Source of the DNA: Heterodera schachtii
Lineage: Eukaryota > Nematoda > Chromadorea > Rhabditida > Heteroderidae
Assembly (NCBI GenBank): GCA_023374025.1
Contig: SIJG01000052.1
Span: 649,029-713,028, forward strand
Reading direction: 5' to 3'
Length of the DNA stretch: 64,000 bases
Of this stretch, positions 1 through 11,800 are shown one piece after another (position 1 is the stretch's first letter; each line of letters starts with the position of its first letter). Made by a program: the position numbers and the translations under genes. A model generated the notes under the pieces. It was not told the DNA's origin. It did not search any database and was given only the letters and a program-made list of their open reading frames with translations.

Positions 1-63
1 AGCGCACACTCGACTACAGCTGCCAGTAGGTGGGGCGCCGCTCGCTCGCTCCGTGCTCGCGCC

Positions 64-90
64 TGAGGTCGGGCCTTCGGCCCGACCTCA
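64..90. repeat. Perfect 12-bp-stem hairpin
   Basis: TGAGGTCGGGCC and its exact reverse complement GGCCCGACCTCA are separated by only TTC. It is GC-rich in an AT-rich context, so it is probably the end of a mobile element cut by the window edge. Nothing downstream identifies the element. Confidence 0.75.
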
Positions 91-1194
91 AGGGGTTTTG
101 TGACCTTTTTCCATAATTATGGTTTTTTAAACAACGACTCCTCCCCCTTCCAACATGCATTTTTTTATCTGACTTTTTCATGGTTTTTCACTGTTAAGGC
201 AAAATTTGAATTTAAGCGAAGTGTCGAAGTTCGATCGGTAAAAAGGCAATTGAAATCCGGCAGAAAATAATTTGTGGAATTTTCATAATTTAGCCAGAAC
301 TAGAAATACAAACCCAGCAGAAGCGCGGCATTCAGCCACAAAAAAGGTTTACTGAACCCTTATGATACAAGAAATAGTGTCCGTCATACTTCTTTTTTCT
401 CGGCGGCTTTTTCTCCCCGCAATAAGTCGGCTTGCAAATGCTGATGAAAGTATCAACCTAGAATCCGATATCCGTTCTGCACGCGTCCAAGCCGAATAAA
501 CACCACATTGTTAGGTACAATGAAAAAATGTATAAAGAAGCATAAATTCATTTAGTTGATGCGCTTCTCACAGTTCGACTTGCACATCGAGAATTCCAAA
601 ATTTGGTACGGAAACATGACTTCAATCCACAGCAATTTTAACCAAAATTAGGCAATGACAAAAAATATGGACGAGATTTGTTATACCGGTGGTTTTTTCT
701 ATTTTAAATTAAATAATATTTCTGCCATATAGACACAAATCGAAAATTTCAAGTAATCCGTGAACAAAACTGTGATTATGGGATCTTTTTACACAAGAAT
801 AGATTGTTACATTAGTATAGAATATGTTACATTAGTACTGTTGCTTTTTTTGTCACTTATTCAATATGTGGGCTTAAATTAAAGTATTTGTAGAGTAAAT
901 TGCGCGCTTGAATTATTTATTTGGTTTTGAAAATATTAGAATAAAAACTCGAACTTATATTTATGGTCAGCAAATCTAAATTGATTAAAATAATTATATT
1001 AATTCATTGAAATCAATTTTCCGTAAGAAATGACTCGCCTCTTCTGATCACTAAACATTTACGCTTTTGTCATTTCGCACATCTGCACTTTTGTCATTTC
1101 GGCTCACCACGTGGACCACCTATGTGAGTACAGGAAAAGACCAAAAAGGTTCCAAAATATATTAAATTTAAGTTTACCAAAAGCCAATCATTAG

Positions 1195-1310
1195 GGGTGT
1201 AAGAAAGTCTCGGTCTCGAGTATGCGAAGACCGAGACCGATACCAAAAAAACGCGAGATTTTGTTCGAGACCGATACTCTCGAGCATCACTAGTATTTTA
1301 TCTTTTTTGG
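1195..1310. repeat. Dispersed palindromic repeat, copy 1
   Basis: Contains TTAGGGGTGTAA followed by a stem built from GTCTCGGTCT and AGACCGAGAC, then a degenerate second stem ending near ATCACTAGT. A second copy with the same order of motifs lies at 63485-63603. The shared leading motif suggests the end of a DNA transposon family; the other end was not found. Confidence 0.6.
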
Positions 1311-2891
1311 GTTTTGAATTTTAATTGACTTTTAATTTTTTATTTATTTTGTTGGCTTTTCAATAATTAATGATATATTTTTTTTAAATTAAAATCGCTT
1401 TATAATTGTTTTAAAACTTTGTGTCTAATTTATTTATTACGTAAAAACGAATTAAAAGAATTCCTCCGAACACGCCCAAATATTTTTGTAAAATTGGCAG
1501 AATTGTCCAACCAAAATCACCAAAAAAGCACGCGCAAAATATGCGCGAATATCGCCACTTTACATTCATTCAAAAATGTTAACGAATTTTAATTTGAGAG
1601 AATTTTCAGAGAAAAAAAAACCAAAAATAATTCAAAGACAAACCCAAAAAGGAAAGCGAAGAGGCGGTTTTTGTGCTGTGATTTAATTAAACAAACGTAA
1701 ATTAAATTCCTTCACCAGTGCATATAAAATTCCCTTCGTTTTCAAAATTATTTATTTTAATTAAATGCCTTATTTTTTCAATTTTAGAACAAACAGATTT
1801 AAAATTCTGATTTGGCCTAAAATTTAAAATTTGCATCAAAGTTAAATTTTGATGGCCTTTTCAAAAAAATATAAAATATAAAATTCAAAAATTAAAAATA
1901 AAAATGAAACAAAAAAGCTCAAACTCGTCGTTATTTCCAAACGAAATATTATATTTTTAGATCGATTTGCTAAGAAGAATTATTAATTTAACCGCATATT
2001 TTACCAAAGTAAAAGCCCAAACGATTCGCTGTTCCCAAAATAGGTAAAAAATAATAATTAAAAATATTTTTGTTGCTTTTTCGGGGGCCGGAAAATTGGA
2101 CACCAATTTAAATTTTTTTAAAATTATAAGAAACAAGAATTAAAAAAAATTTATGCTTAGGGAATAGTTTAAAAAAATAAAATAAATTCCAAATGCTTCT
2201 GGGGGTTTTTATACTCACAGGGGAACATTCCCAAATGTAAGTCGGAAAAGTTAATTTTAAATTGTGTATTTTTAATTTTACTTTCCATCTGAAAACCCAT
2301 GGAATTACATCTCAAAAATCGGAATTTTTAGGCTTGGCCTGAAGGACTAAAACTGTTCATAATAAAACTGCTCATATGTTTATACATGGCAATGATAATT
2401 TTTCTCACTATAATCTTTCGTTCAATTTTCTATGATATAATTTTTTAAATTCGTATTTTCGATATCTAATATTCCGGCGGTTTTCATTTTTCGGTTCCCC
2501 CTTTTTCGGGGCCGTTTATCTAACTAATCGATATTCTCGCCGCGTGGTGGGTTTTCATCTTGCCAAAAGATTTGTCCCGCAAACACCCTTTCACTAATTA
2601 CCACTCCAACTCTCTTCTTCTGTTGTTGTCTCTCCCTCCCCTCTCCCTAATCCATTTTCTCTTCTTCTTTTGTCTCTTCTTCCCCCCTAATGCCCCTTTC
2701 CGCTCTCTTCTTCTACCTTCTCTCTCCTTCCTCTAATTTCCTCCGCACTTTCTCTTCTCTTGTCTCTCCCCTTTCTCTAATTGCCTCTCCATTCTCTCTC
2801 CTTATCTTGTCTCTCCCCTCCCTCTAACTGCCTCCCCACTCTCTTCTTCTGGCATTGGCTCTCCTCAGCCCCACCCCCATTACGAAGGTGA

Positions 2892-5059
2892 ATGATGCTT
2901 CTCCTCCCGTCCTCGCTGCGTTCCCTCCCTCCTCGGCTTTTTCCTTATTTTTCCAACACTTTTCAAAAGGCTTTTTACAACGCTTCTGTCCCCCGTCCGC
3001 CAATGTCTCCAGCAGAACCCTTTTTGGGAAGCGGCGAGTCCGACCTTTTCGCCATGGCCGTCAAATTCCAAACGGACAATGGGCAACCCATTGAGCTGAA
3101 GGCCGTTTACCAAGTTGCCTTATCTCTTTTTGATGGATTATTCCAACAATTCCCAGGACACTGACCCATCGCCGAAGGCCATTCCGACGGAAGGGAAAAG
3201 CCGACAGAGTCCGACGATTGTTTTTGTCCATGGGTCCCCCGGTAAAAACACTCACAAACGAACTGTTCTCATCGGTTGGTGTTTAAGGCTCACACAAAGA
3301 CTTCAAGTATATGATGCTGCCCCTTCGCGAGAAAGGGCTGCGTTCGGTCGCATTCAATTGGCCAGGGATGGGCTACACTTTGTGTAATTAATTGCAAAAT
3401 TACCCTAATTAATCCCCGCGGCCCCTTTTAAGTCGACCGTCGTCTCCGACTTACCAATTCCGAGAGAACCGCCTTTGCTCGTTCTTTGATCGATCAGCTC
3501 CTCCCCCCTCCAACTGAGTTGATCTTTATAGGCCATTCCCGCGGTGGTGAGAATGCCCTTCGATTGGCCCGTGAATACCCCGTTGGCATTCCGTTTTTTC
3601 CCCATTTTCATTCCAACTTTTGAAGGGAAGGACTAAGGCACTTCTCTTGCTCAATTCGTGCGGCTTTCGACCTCACAAAGGCGTTCGTCCCCATCTGATG
3701 ATCAAAATCGCAGCTTGGCTATGGGCTTTGGATTCGCGATTACAGCATTGTTTAGCGCCGATATTTCACAAAAGTGACAAATTCAATCGATCGGAAAGCA
3801 TTGGCTGATCATTGCTTTTCAGTTTACAGCTTTTCCTCCGGACTGAAAACGGACAACGGATTCATTGCGGGCATTTCGACGATTACTCACTGCACTTACG
3901 ATTTTGACAAATTGAAATTGTTGACTGATGACCTGCAGAAGGAGCAGCCACAGCTGAAGGTGTTGTTCGCCTATTCGGGAAAGGATCATCTGATCGAGAC
4001 AGAAATCAGCGAGGAATTCTCGCGGGCACTCGGAGGACCAATTTTGGTGACAATGGCAAAAAGTGATTAAATGGCACATTTTAAAATTGTTCAGATATCA
4101 ACGACCAATCCTAAGGAAGAGGACAGTGAACTGTTAGCAAAGTTTAACCAATTAACTGCTGGAGAGCATGGACAAAATCGACTTTCAATATTATTTACCA
4201 AAGAGGTACGGTGATTGATTAATGATCGATAAATTAACTCATTATAATATTGGTATTATATTAATCAATGAATAGTAGTGTAATCTAGAAATGGGTACTA
4301 TAATAATTAGTAATTAGTACTGTAATTAATTACTGATATACTATAATTAATTGACGATTAATAATATAATTAATTGAAGATGAGTTCTGTAATTAATATG
4401 TACAGTAATTAATTAATGATGCCGTTGGGCAATTAATTGGGTACTTCCGGGTTTTTCCACCCCCCTGAATTTTTTTTCTAATAATTTTTTCTAGGCTAAT
4501 TTTTAATGCTGATCACGAATCTGACGTTTAATTTTAGCTACAAGTGGTTTTAGTGAGTTACGTGAAAAAGTTCAAAATTCGAAAACAAAAATTTAAATAG
4601 TTGGCATAAAGGCAACAATATTTCGTAAAATCTCATTATTGAATGCTTTTAGTTTATTTCATTACATTCAAGCCGGTTTTGAACCAAAAATCCGAAACTA
4701 GAAAAATTAGAGTTTTGACTTTTTGTTCGAATTTGGGTTCGAATTGGGTCGAAATGGATATAGGAATCGGAATCTCCGACCGTGAAAACCCTTAAATGAC
4801 TTTACTTTGTCTAAAAAATTGAAATTTTTTTTCGAAAAGGGCGGGGGGGGGGAACCATCGGCACTATTACCTTTTTAAGTTTTCACGTAAAACACGTCAG
4901 GTTCTTGATCAGCATTAAACAAATTTCAGGGGGGTGACAAAACCCGGAAGTACCCAATTAATTGCCCGTTTTGACAATTTCCTTTTGCTTCAGAGGCATT
5001 TCCTTCAAAAGCATCAAGCATCTTTTATGGCGAAGTGTATTCTGTCCTACATTCAATGA
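2892..5059 (+). CDS. Alpha/beta hydrolase, DUF1057 family
   Basis: Predicted hydrolase of unknown substrate, nematode DUF1057 type. Exons read in one consistent phase: about 2892-3113, 3157-3240, a third carrying HKDFKYMMLPLREKGLRS and NWPGMGYT, a fourth with the nucleophile elbow GHSRG (about 3530), then a block with NSCGFRPHKG, a block with AYSGKDHL (probable acid residue), a short exon ending 4205, and a last exon 4994-5059 encoding RHFLQK, whose His fits the catalytic position. HGSPG near 3235 fits the oxyanion region. Introns are 43-50 nt except the last, 788 nt, which carries a TIR element. The start at 2892 gives a hydrophobic, basic N-terminus that could target mitochondria; an in-frame Met at about 3004 is the alternative. 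The ORF continuing beyond 5059 in another frame is 3' UTR. Confidence 0.85.
4427..4967. mobile_element. Non-autonomous TIR element (MITE) in hydrolase intron
   Basis: Both ends carry GGGCAATTAATTGGGTACTT in inverted orientation, and similarity continues inward past ACCCCCCTGAA into a diverged block containing TTAATGCTGATCA, so the inverted repeats exceed 40 bp. The 541-bp unit is flanked by GTT on both sides (4424-4426 and 4968-4970), a possible 3-bp target duplication. No transposase is present. It explains why this intron is far longer than the others in the gene. Confidence 0.85.
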
Positions 5060-5285
5060 GTGTGGCGAATTCCGAAGGATTTGAAAGATTTGAATTTTTA
5101 TTCGAATTCCAAACGGACGGATGGATAGACTTTGATCTCATTGTGTCGGAAGGAGAACAACATTTGATCATATGCATAAGGGAACTGATCACTCTTAGCT
5201 CACTCATTCTTTTGTTGTACTTTTATTATTGTAAATATGTAAAATATTTGTCCAATTTATTTTTTACAAATTTAGGTGCTTAAAC

Positions 5286-5291
5286 AATAAA
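5286..5291 (+). terminator. Polyadenylation signal AATAAA
   Basis: AATAAA lies 227 nt after the hydrolase stop codon in an A-rich stretch, a fitting position for 3' end formation. Confidence 0.5.
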
Positions 5292-5880
5292 AAACAAACA
5301 ATTTTTAAATTAACGTTATTTAAATATTCCCATTTTTTCGAGGTCAGTCCTCCGTTCCCAACAAATTTGCGCTGTCTTTTCGCATCCCAAAACTTTCTTT
5401 ACCCCCCCCCCCCCCCTCCAGGGGTTATAAGCCTTCGGCTGTCTTTCCTTTTTTCCAATTTCTTCTGTTCCCGTACGCCTTTATTTCCCCTCCTTTAACA
5501 TTAAGTAAATATTTAGTACGCTAAAGAAAAAAAAAGTGCGCGGACAATGGGTGTGGCAGACGGAAGAAAAGGGGGAAAAAGGGGGGGGGGAGGGATAAAG
5601 ATCGGACGAAGGGGGGAGGGGAGGGGGTGGACAGAAAGACGGAGGGAGGGGCGGGGTACGGAGGGACACACAAAAGGCCGAAAGCGATCGATTCGCATTC
5701 ATTAACTAATTGTCCGGGGGGGGGCAATGGGTGAGAGTTTTGGCCGAACAGTGACAGACAATGACAAAAGAAAAGCTAAGCTTTGGACGAGTAACGAGTC
5801 CGTCCCATTGGCAATTTGTAATTATTGATAATGCCTTTTCTTTGATCCTTCCGTTTCCCTTTCGTTGCCAATCTCCGCCG
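5292..5880. other. Low-complexity intergenic region
   Basis: Holds a 16-18-nt poly(C) run near 5401 and a purine-rich block at about 5525-5670 with several G runs. Proline-rich ORFs on the minus strand arise from this composition and look spurious. The Kunitz/lustrin gene promoter must lie here, but no motif stands out. Confidence 0.5.
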
Positions 5881-8800
5881 ATGCCTTTCCCTTTGATGTG
5901 CCGCTTCCCCCTCCAATTTGCCTTCTTCCTCCTCCTAATTGCCGCTTCTCTTCCCATTTATAAACCTCAAAAATCCGATGATCAACGCGTGCCGTTTTCT
6001 TCGGTTGCCTCTTCTGCTGAAGGAAATGCTCTTTTTTCCGCTCTAAAGCGCGTTTTTATGAGTTCTCCCCCAACGGTAAGCGATCGCCGCCGGGCATTTT
6101 CACTTCCCCAAATCACAAACTTCAAAAAGTCAGGAGCTGTTCAAAAACCTCACTCGGATCACTTTCTATCGGCATGTCCCTCCTCAGGCCCAAGTGATTA
6201 ATTTGCCCGGCGCTGCCGACGAAGAGACCGTCCTCAAAAGAGACTCCGCCAAAACACCGCCGCTTAATTTTACAACGGCACAAACTTTCCATTCCGCTTT
6301 CCCCAGACAAACCAGTATTTTGGCATTTAAGTTCCCTTTTGATTTGGTCGGTTTCAGCCCAATTTTCGGCAATTTGTTCGCAGCCCCAGCAAATGGGCAA
6401 CGGTCCCTACCGGTGAGTCGGTCGTTGGTTCGCTTCGTTTTCATTTCGAATTACAATAACCAATGCCCTCCTCAAATTGGCTCCCGGAAAATGCGTCAGT
6501 AATACAGTATTTTTAAACAAAGTTTTGTAGCATTAATTATTCATTGACATTTCAACTGATTGCCACATTTTACGGTCACCTAATTTGCTTATTAAAATTT
6601 TATGAGTGTTTGAGGGAAATAAGAAAATCACTTTAATCACTTTCCTCCTAAAACAATTTTTCAAAATAATTGGCAAATAATTGTCAAAATATCTTGATAC
6701 ATATCACACCCGAGTTACCAAGTGTTGTTTTGCCGTAAGTTTGTCCCTCCCTCAATTCGATCATTCTTTTCTCTGCTGATTTGACCATCATTTTGATCAA
6801 AGCATTCCCCGTTGGTTCTTCAACCCGAGTCATTCCCGTTGTGAGCTGTTCTATTGGTCGGGTTGTTGTGGAAATGCCAACAATTTTCAAACGATGGAAC
6901 AATGCCAAAAGACATGCGAAGGTGGGTTTCATTGAACGGTGTGAAAAATTTGAAGCCAGGGAATCAATCAAAGAAAATGTTGATTTCGTTCATCCAATTC
7001 ATTATATTTAATTCACTGATATTTTTAATTTAACTTACAAATGCTCAACACTCTAACCCAACAAGGCCCCATTCCCTAATCACCCTCCCCTCCCCTCTCC
7101 CCTCTTTCCCTTTCCCTTTCCCTTTCCCTCCCCTCCCCTCTCCCCCCTTTCCCTTTCCCTCCCCTCCCCTCTCCCCTCTTTTCCCTCCCCTCTCCCCTCT
7201 CCCCTCTTTCCCTTTCCCTTTCCCTCCCCTCCCCTCTCCCCCCTTTCCCTTTCCCTCCCCTCCCCTCTCCCCTCTTTTCCCTCCCCTCCCCTCTCCCCTC
7301 TTTTCCCTCCCCTCCCCCCTCCCCTCTCCCCTCTTTTCCCTCCCCTCCCCCCTCCCCTCTCCCCTCTTTTCCCTCCCCTCCCCTCTCCCCTCTTTCCCTC
7401 CCCTCCCCTCTCCCCTCTTTTCCCTCCCCTCCCCTCTCCCCTCTTTTCCCTCCCCTCCCCTCTCCCCTCTTTTCCCTCCCCTCCCCTCTCCCCTCTTTTC
7501 CCTCCCCTCCCCTCTCCCCCCTTTCCCTCCCTCCCCCTCCCCTCTCCCCTCTTTTCCCTCCCCTCCCCTCTCCCCTCTTTTCCCTCCCCTCCCCTCTCCC
7601 CTCTTTCCTCCCCTCCCCTCTCCCCTTTTCCCTCCCCTCCCCTCTCCCCTCTTTTCCCTCCCCTCCCCTCTCCCCTCTTTTCCCTCCCCTCCCCTCTCCC
7701 CTCTTTTCCCCCCTCCCCTCCCCCTCCCCTCTTTTCCCTCCCCTCCCCTCTCCCCTCTTTTCCCTCCCCTCCCCTCTCCCCTCCCCTCCCCCTCTCCCCC
7801 TTTTCCCCCCCCTCCCCTCTCCCCTCTTTTCCCCCCCTCCCCTCTCCCCCTTTTTTCCCCCCCCCCCCCTCTCCCCTCTTTTCCCCCCCCTCCCCCCCCC
7901 CCCTCCCCCTCTTCCCCCTCCCCCCCCCCCCCTCCCCCTTCTTTCCCCCCTCCCCTCCCCTCTCCCCCTTTCCCTTTCCCTCCCCTCTCCCCCTTTTCCC
8001 TCCTCCCCTTTTTTTTCTTCCTTTCTTCTTTCCCTCCCTCCTTCTCTTCTTCCTTCCCCTCTCTCCCTCCCTCTCCCTTTCCTCCCCCCCCTCCTCTCTC
8101 CTCTCCCTTTTCCCTCCTCCCTCTTTTTTTTCCCCCCCTTTTTCTTTCCTTTTTTTTTCCCTCCTTCCTTTCCCCCTTTTTTTTCCCCCCCCCCCCCTTT
8201 CCCCCCTTTTCCTTCCTCCCCCTCTTCCCCCTCCTTCCCCCTTTCTCCTCTTCCCTCCCCTCCCCATTCCGCCCGTTTTAACCCTCAAGGCTCACCCTTT
8301 TTTACTGATACACTGATCTTCTTTCCCGTCTCATCAGTAATAATACGTCAAAATTCTTCAAGCTGTCCCCTCTCTCCCTCCCTTCTCGGCCTGAGGGGAG
8401 GGGGGGGGGGGGGGGGGGAACGGACGAATGGGCCAAACACCGCAAGAAAAATGGCCATGGCGAGTAGCAGAGGAGGTAAACTAACAAAATAAGAAGGAAA
8501 GAAAAGCGTAAGCGGAGAAGCAAAGGAAAAGCATTTACCACTCACAAAAAGTCACCAAATAACATTTTTAAATAAATTAAAATTGGCCAAAGAGGCCAAA
8601 CCACAGAAAATGAATTACAAGTAAGTTGCTCTTTGAATGTTTTAGGAATGCCATTGGTCAATCCGTGTGCCTTTGGCACCGGCCAATTTTTGTTTTGCAA
8701 GCCGAGCACCGCGCCAGGCGCTCCTTGCCCGGGCCAGCAATTTTGCCATGTCGGAGACAGTCCGACAACGACGATCTGCTGCAACAAACCAGGCAGGGGA

Positions 8801-11800
8801 TGGCCAATTCGGCACGCACGATTAATGACTCGACTTTTCGAAATTCTGATGATTTCAATTCTCATTAAGCTGCCGTCGATGCGTGTCAACAGCCTCTGAA
8901 TGTTGGCGTTGGCCCTTCCAATTTGGTCCGATGGTTTTTCTTCGCACCGTCGGCACAGTGCCAAAGTTTCACGTACAAAGGGCTTCAGGGCAACGAAAAC
9001 AATTTTCTATCTCGGTTTGATTGCGAACAGATTTGCCAAGGTAATCAAATGACTGTTAATCGGCTCAATTGTTTATCGCCTAGCAAATCCATGTGCTGTG
9101 GGCACGCCTTTGCGAGACCAACAAGGACAGATTGGCTTCTGCTCAGCCACTCAGCAGAACATTTGCCCCATTGACTTTTATTGTCATGTCGGGGGCGACG
9201 TCAAGACGAGTTTATGCTGTCCAATGATGGGTAATTTACATTTGGCACTCGCTTAGCACCGTCGCTTTTCCTCTCTCACTGGCCAATCACCCATCCGGGC
9301 ACCGTCGGCCTTTCGCTCGGCCCCTCCTCCGTCCCCCTCACTTCCCTTCTCACCAATTCTTCCGGCTCATAACCTGGATGCGCTCTCGAACATTTAAGTG
9401 CATTCTGAAGAAGAACTTGCCGTTTGCAGTCTTTTAAATTTCACTTGGAAATTGCCGCGTATCCAAAGTGAAACGGCGATCTTCTCGCCCTCCAAAATTG
9501 GACACGCCGCGTGCAGTGCGTCCGTCTCGCGCCGATCGTTTGAATCGGCGTTCACCCACAGCAAAAGGTCACCTTTGGCCAATTAGTCACTGCTGATCCC
9601 CCCCCCCCCCCCCCCTCTCCCTCGCCATGATCACCCCTCTCCGGGACGACGTTCAGTCCCAAATTGGGGAAGGCGGTGGACCCTCCCCTTTCGGCAGTGT
9701 CCACCAGCAGCAAAGCGGTGGCTAATCTGTTGCCAAAGTACGCGAACCATCCGTCATCGTAGGAGGGTGGCATTGGGTCCAAATGGTCAAAATGGGGCGC
9801 ATAATGGCCGAATGGAATGTATTTGAGCACCTGCGCGGAATAGCACAACTCGAGCCATTAGCGCTGCTGCCATCGCTCAAATCACCAAAAAGTCTTCGCC
9901 GATTGCCGGGTTCAGTGTCAGTACTGCTTGGACCTGTCGGAACAGCTTCCGCACCTCCTCCTCGCCGTGGCTCAGCCACAGTCCGTCCGCTCGTCTTCCC
10001 ACGTGTCCTTCGCTGTAAGCGAACCCTTCGACCCCTTGGGCTTTCACTGCGCTTAATGTGATCCCTTATGCCATTTCTAAATTCGTTTTTGAATTCGCAC
10101 TCACTTCGATCTTCTCACTTTCTGTGCAATTTTCGTCAGAATTCCCTCCGCTACGAAATTGGGCATTCTGATCACCGCTGGCCTTCGGTTGATCACTTCC
10201 ACGCGAATCCATTCGTAGCCCAATCGGCGCATAAAACAGCGCAATTTGTGACCATTCGGCGGAAGTTCGCGTTGAAGACAGACTTTGAGAAAGTGCCGTT
10301 GCCAAGTGTTTTGAATGTCCTTACGAAAGGGAAAGGGACAGATGCGCAGAAAAAAACACTTTGGCACTTTGTCCTGAAGCAATTCGTCCGTATTTTCAGG
10401 CAATTTTGTGGTTCCATCCGTAAAAGTGACAAAAGTTGCGAAGGCGAAAAAGAAAGACAGAAAAATTGAAAAAGGGGAGCAATTAGCGGATAAAAGCATT
10501 AAGGCGATGTGAAGTGAATAGGATGTTCACTCGTATTTATATTATTTTTAATCGCGACGATGACCGTGGGCAAACATAGCCAAGCAATGAATGCGCACCA
10601 ATGACTAATGACCCCCCCCCCCCCCCTCCCCTCCCGCTATTTTTGGTCATCAATTGCAGCAATTGCTGCTTTCGTCCCTCTTTGCATAAGCCTTTCCCCG
10701 CATTTACCATTTCCGTTTTTCTCCCAAATTCATTCACTCATTCAACTTTCTGCTCAGCTGGCGACCCATGCTCCCAACCGGTCAATTCCGGCTTCGGCTA
10801 CTACAAATTGCAACGGTGGTTTTGGGACAGCATCTCAATGGAATGCAAGCAGTTCATCTACTGTGGCCAAAAGGGCAACCAGAACAATTTCGTCAGCCAG
10901 CAGGAGTGCGAAATGCAATGCCAGCCCAACCCGTGCCAATTGCCAGTCGAAATGCCGCTTCAACAGTGTGTGCCTGAACCGGACGCGTGTGATGCCAGGC
11001 CGAATATGTATTGCCATGTTGGGGCCAGCCCTGTCACTACAGTATGCTGTCCAGCAGGTCTTACAGTACCCGGAAATGGAATATAAAGCAAAACATTTCA
11101 AGAACAAATCGACCCATGTGTTCAATCAGTTGAGCAAGGAAGTGCGTATGGACACTAAAAGTGGGAAAGGCTTTCTCCCCTCTTTCAGTTGGGCCTAATC
11201 AATTGGAGCGCTTTGCCTTCGATGTTCAAGCGCAACAGTGCGTGCCGTTCGCTTATCGCGGGCTGAAGGGCAACCGAAACAATTTTCTGAGCCAAGAGGA
11301 GTGTGAGGTGGCGTGCCTGCCAAATTCGTGCCCTTCCGGTGAGACTGACACCGACCGGACCAAAATAACAGTGCCGTTTTACGCTGATCCTTTCCCATTT
11401 ATGCATTGTGAATCCTATCCATTTGGTCGGTTTTAGGAAGTCCTTTTGTGGGGGCCGATGGACGGGCCCAAAGCTGCGCAGTAAGCACGGCGATGAGCAC
11501 ATGTCCCAACGGCTATTGGTGCCACGTTGGGGCGAATGCTGCCACGACAATGTGTTGCCCTGAGGGTATCGGCCGTTTGAAGTGCCGCCACCCCAAAGTG
11601 TTTTGTTTAGCAAATGCCAATCCCTGCCAATTGCCAATGTCCACGGGGGAGGGACCGTTCCGATTGGATCGCTTTTACTTCGATTTGGGCTCCAAAAGTT
11701 GCAAATCATTCATTTACAAGGGACTGAAGGGCAACCAGAACAACTTCCTCTCTTTGGTGCTTTGCTCCTTTCGTTCGTTTTCGCTTTTCCATTTTCTGCT

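Larger units (their letters stand above)
1..2891. other. AT-rich intergenic region
   Basis: No open frame of convincing coding character is visible on either strand. The first 100 bases are GC-rich and hold a perfect hairpin. The rest is AT-rich with homopolymer runs, one copy of a dispersed palindromic repeat near 1195-1310, and a CT-rich stretch at about 2600-2850 just before the hydrolase gene, which may belong to its promoter or 5' leader. Confidence 0.6.

Noticed and set aside
5035..5283. 82-codon plus-strand ORF after the hydrolase
   Set aside because: It overlaps the last hydrolase exon out of frame and runs into the AATAAA region; it is better read as 3' UTR.
7080..8288. 402-codon Gly/Glu/Arg/Lys ORF on the minus strand
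   Set aside because: It is a by-product of the homopyrimidine repeat, and the opposite strand is consistent with an intron.
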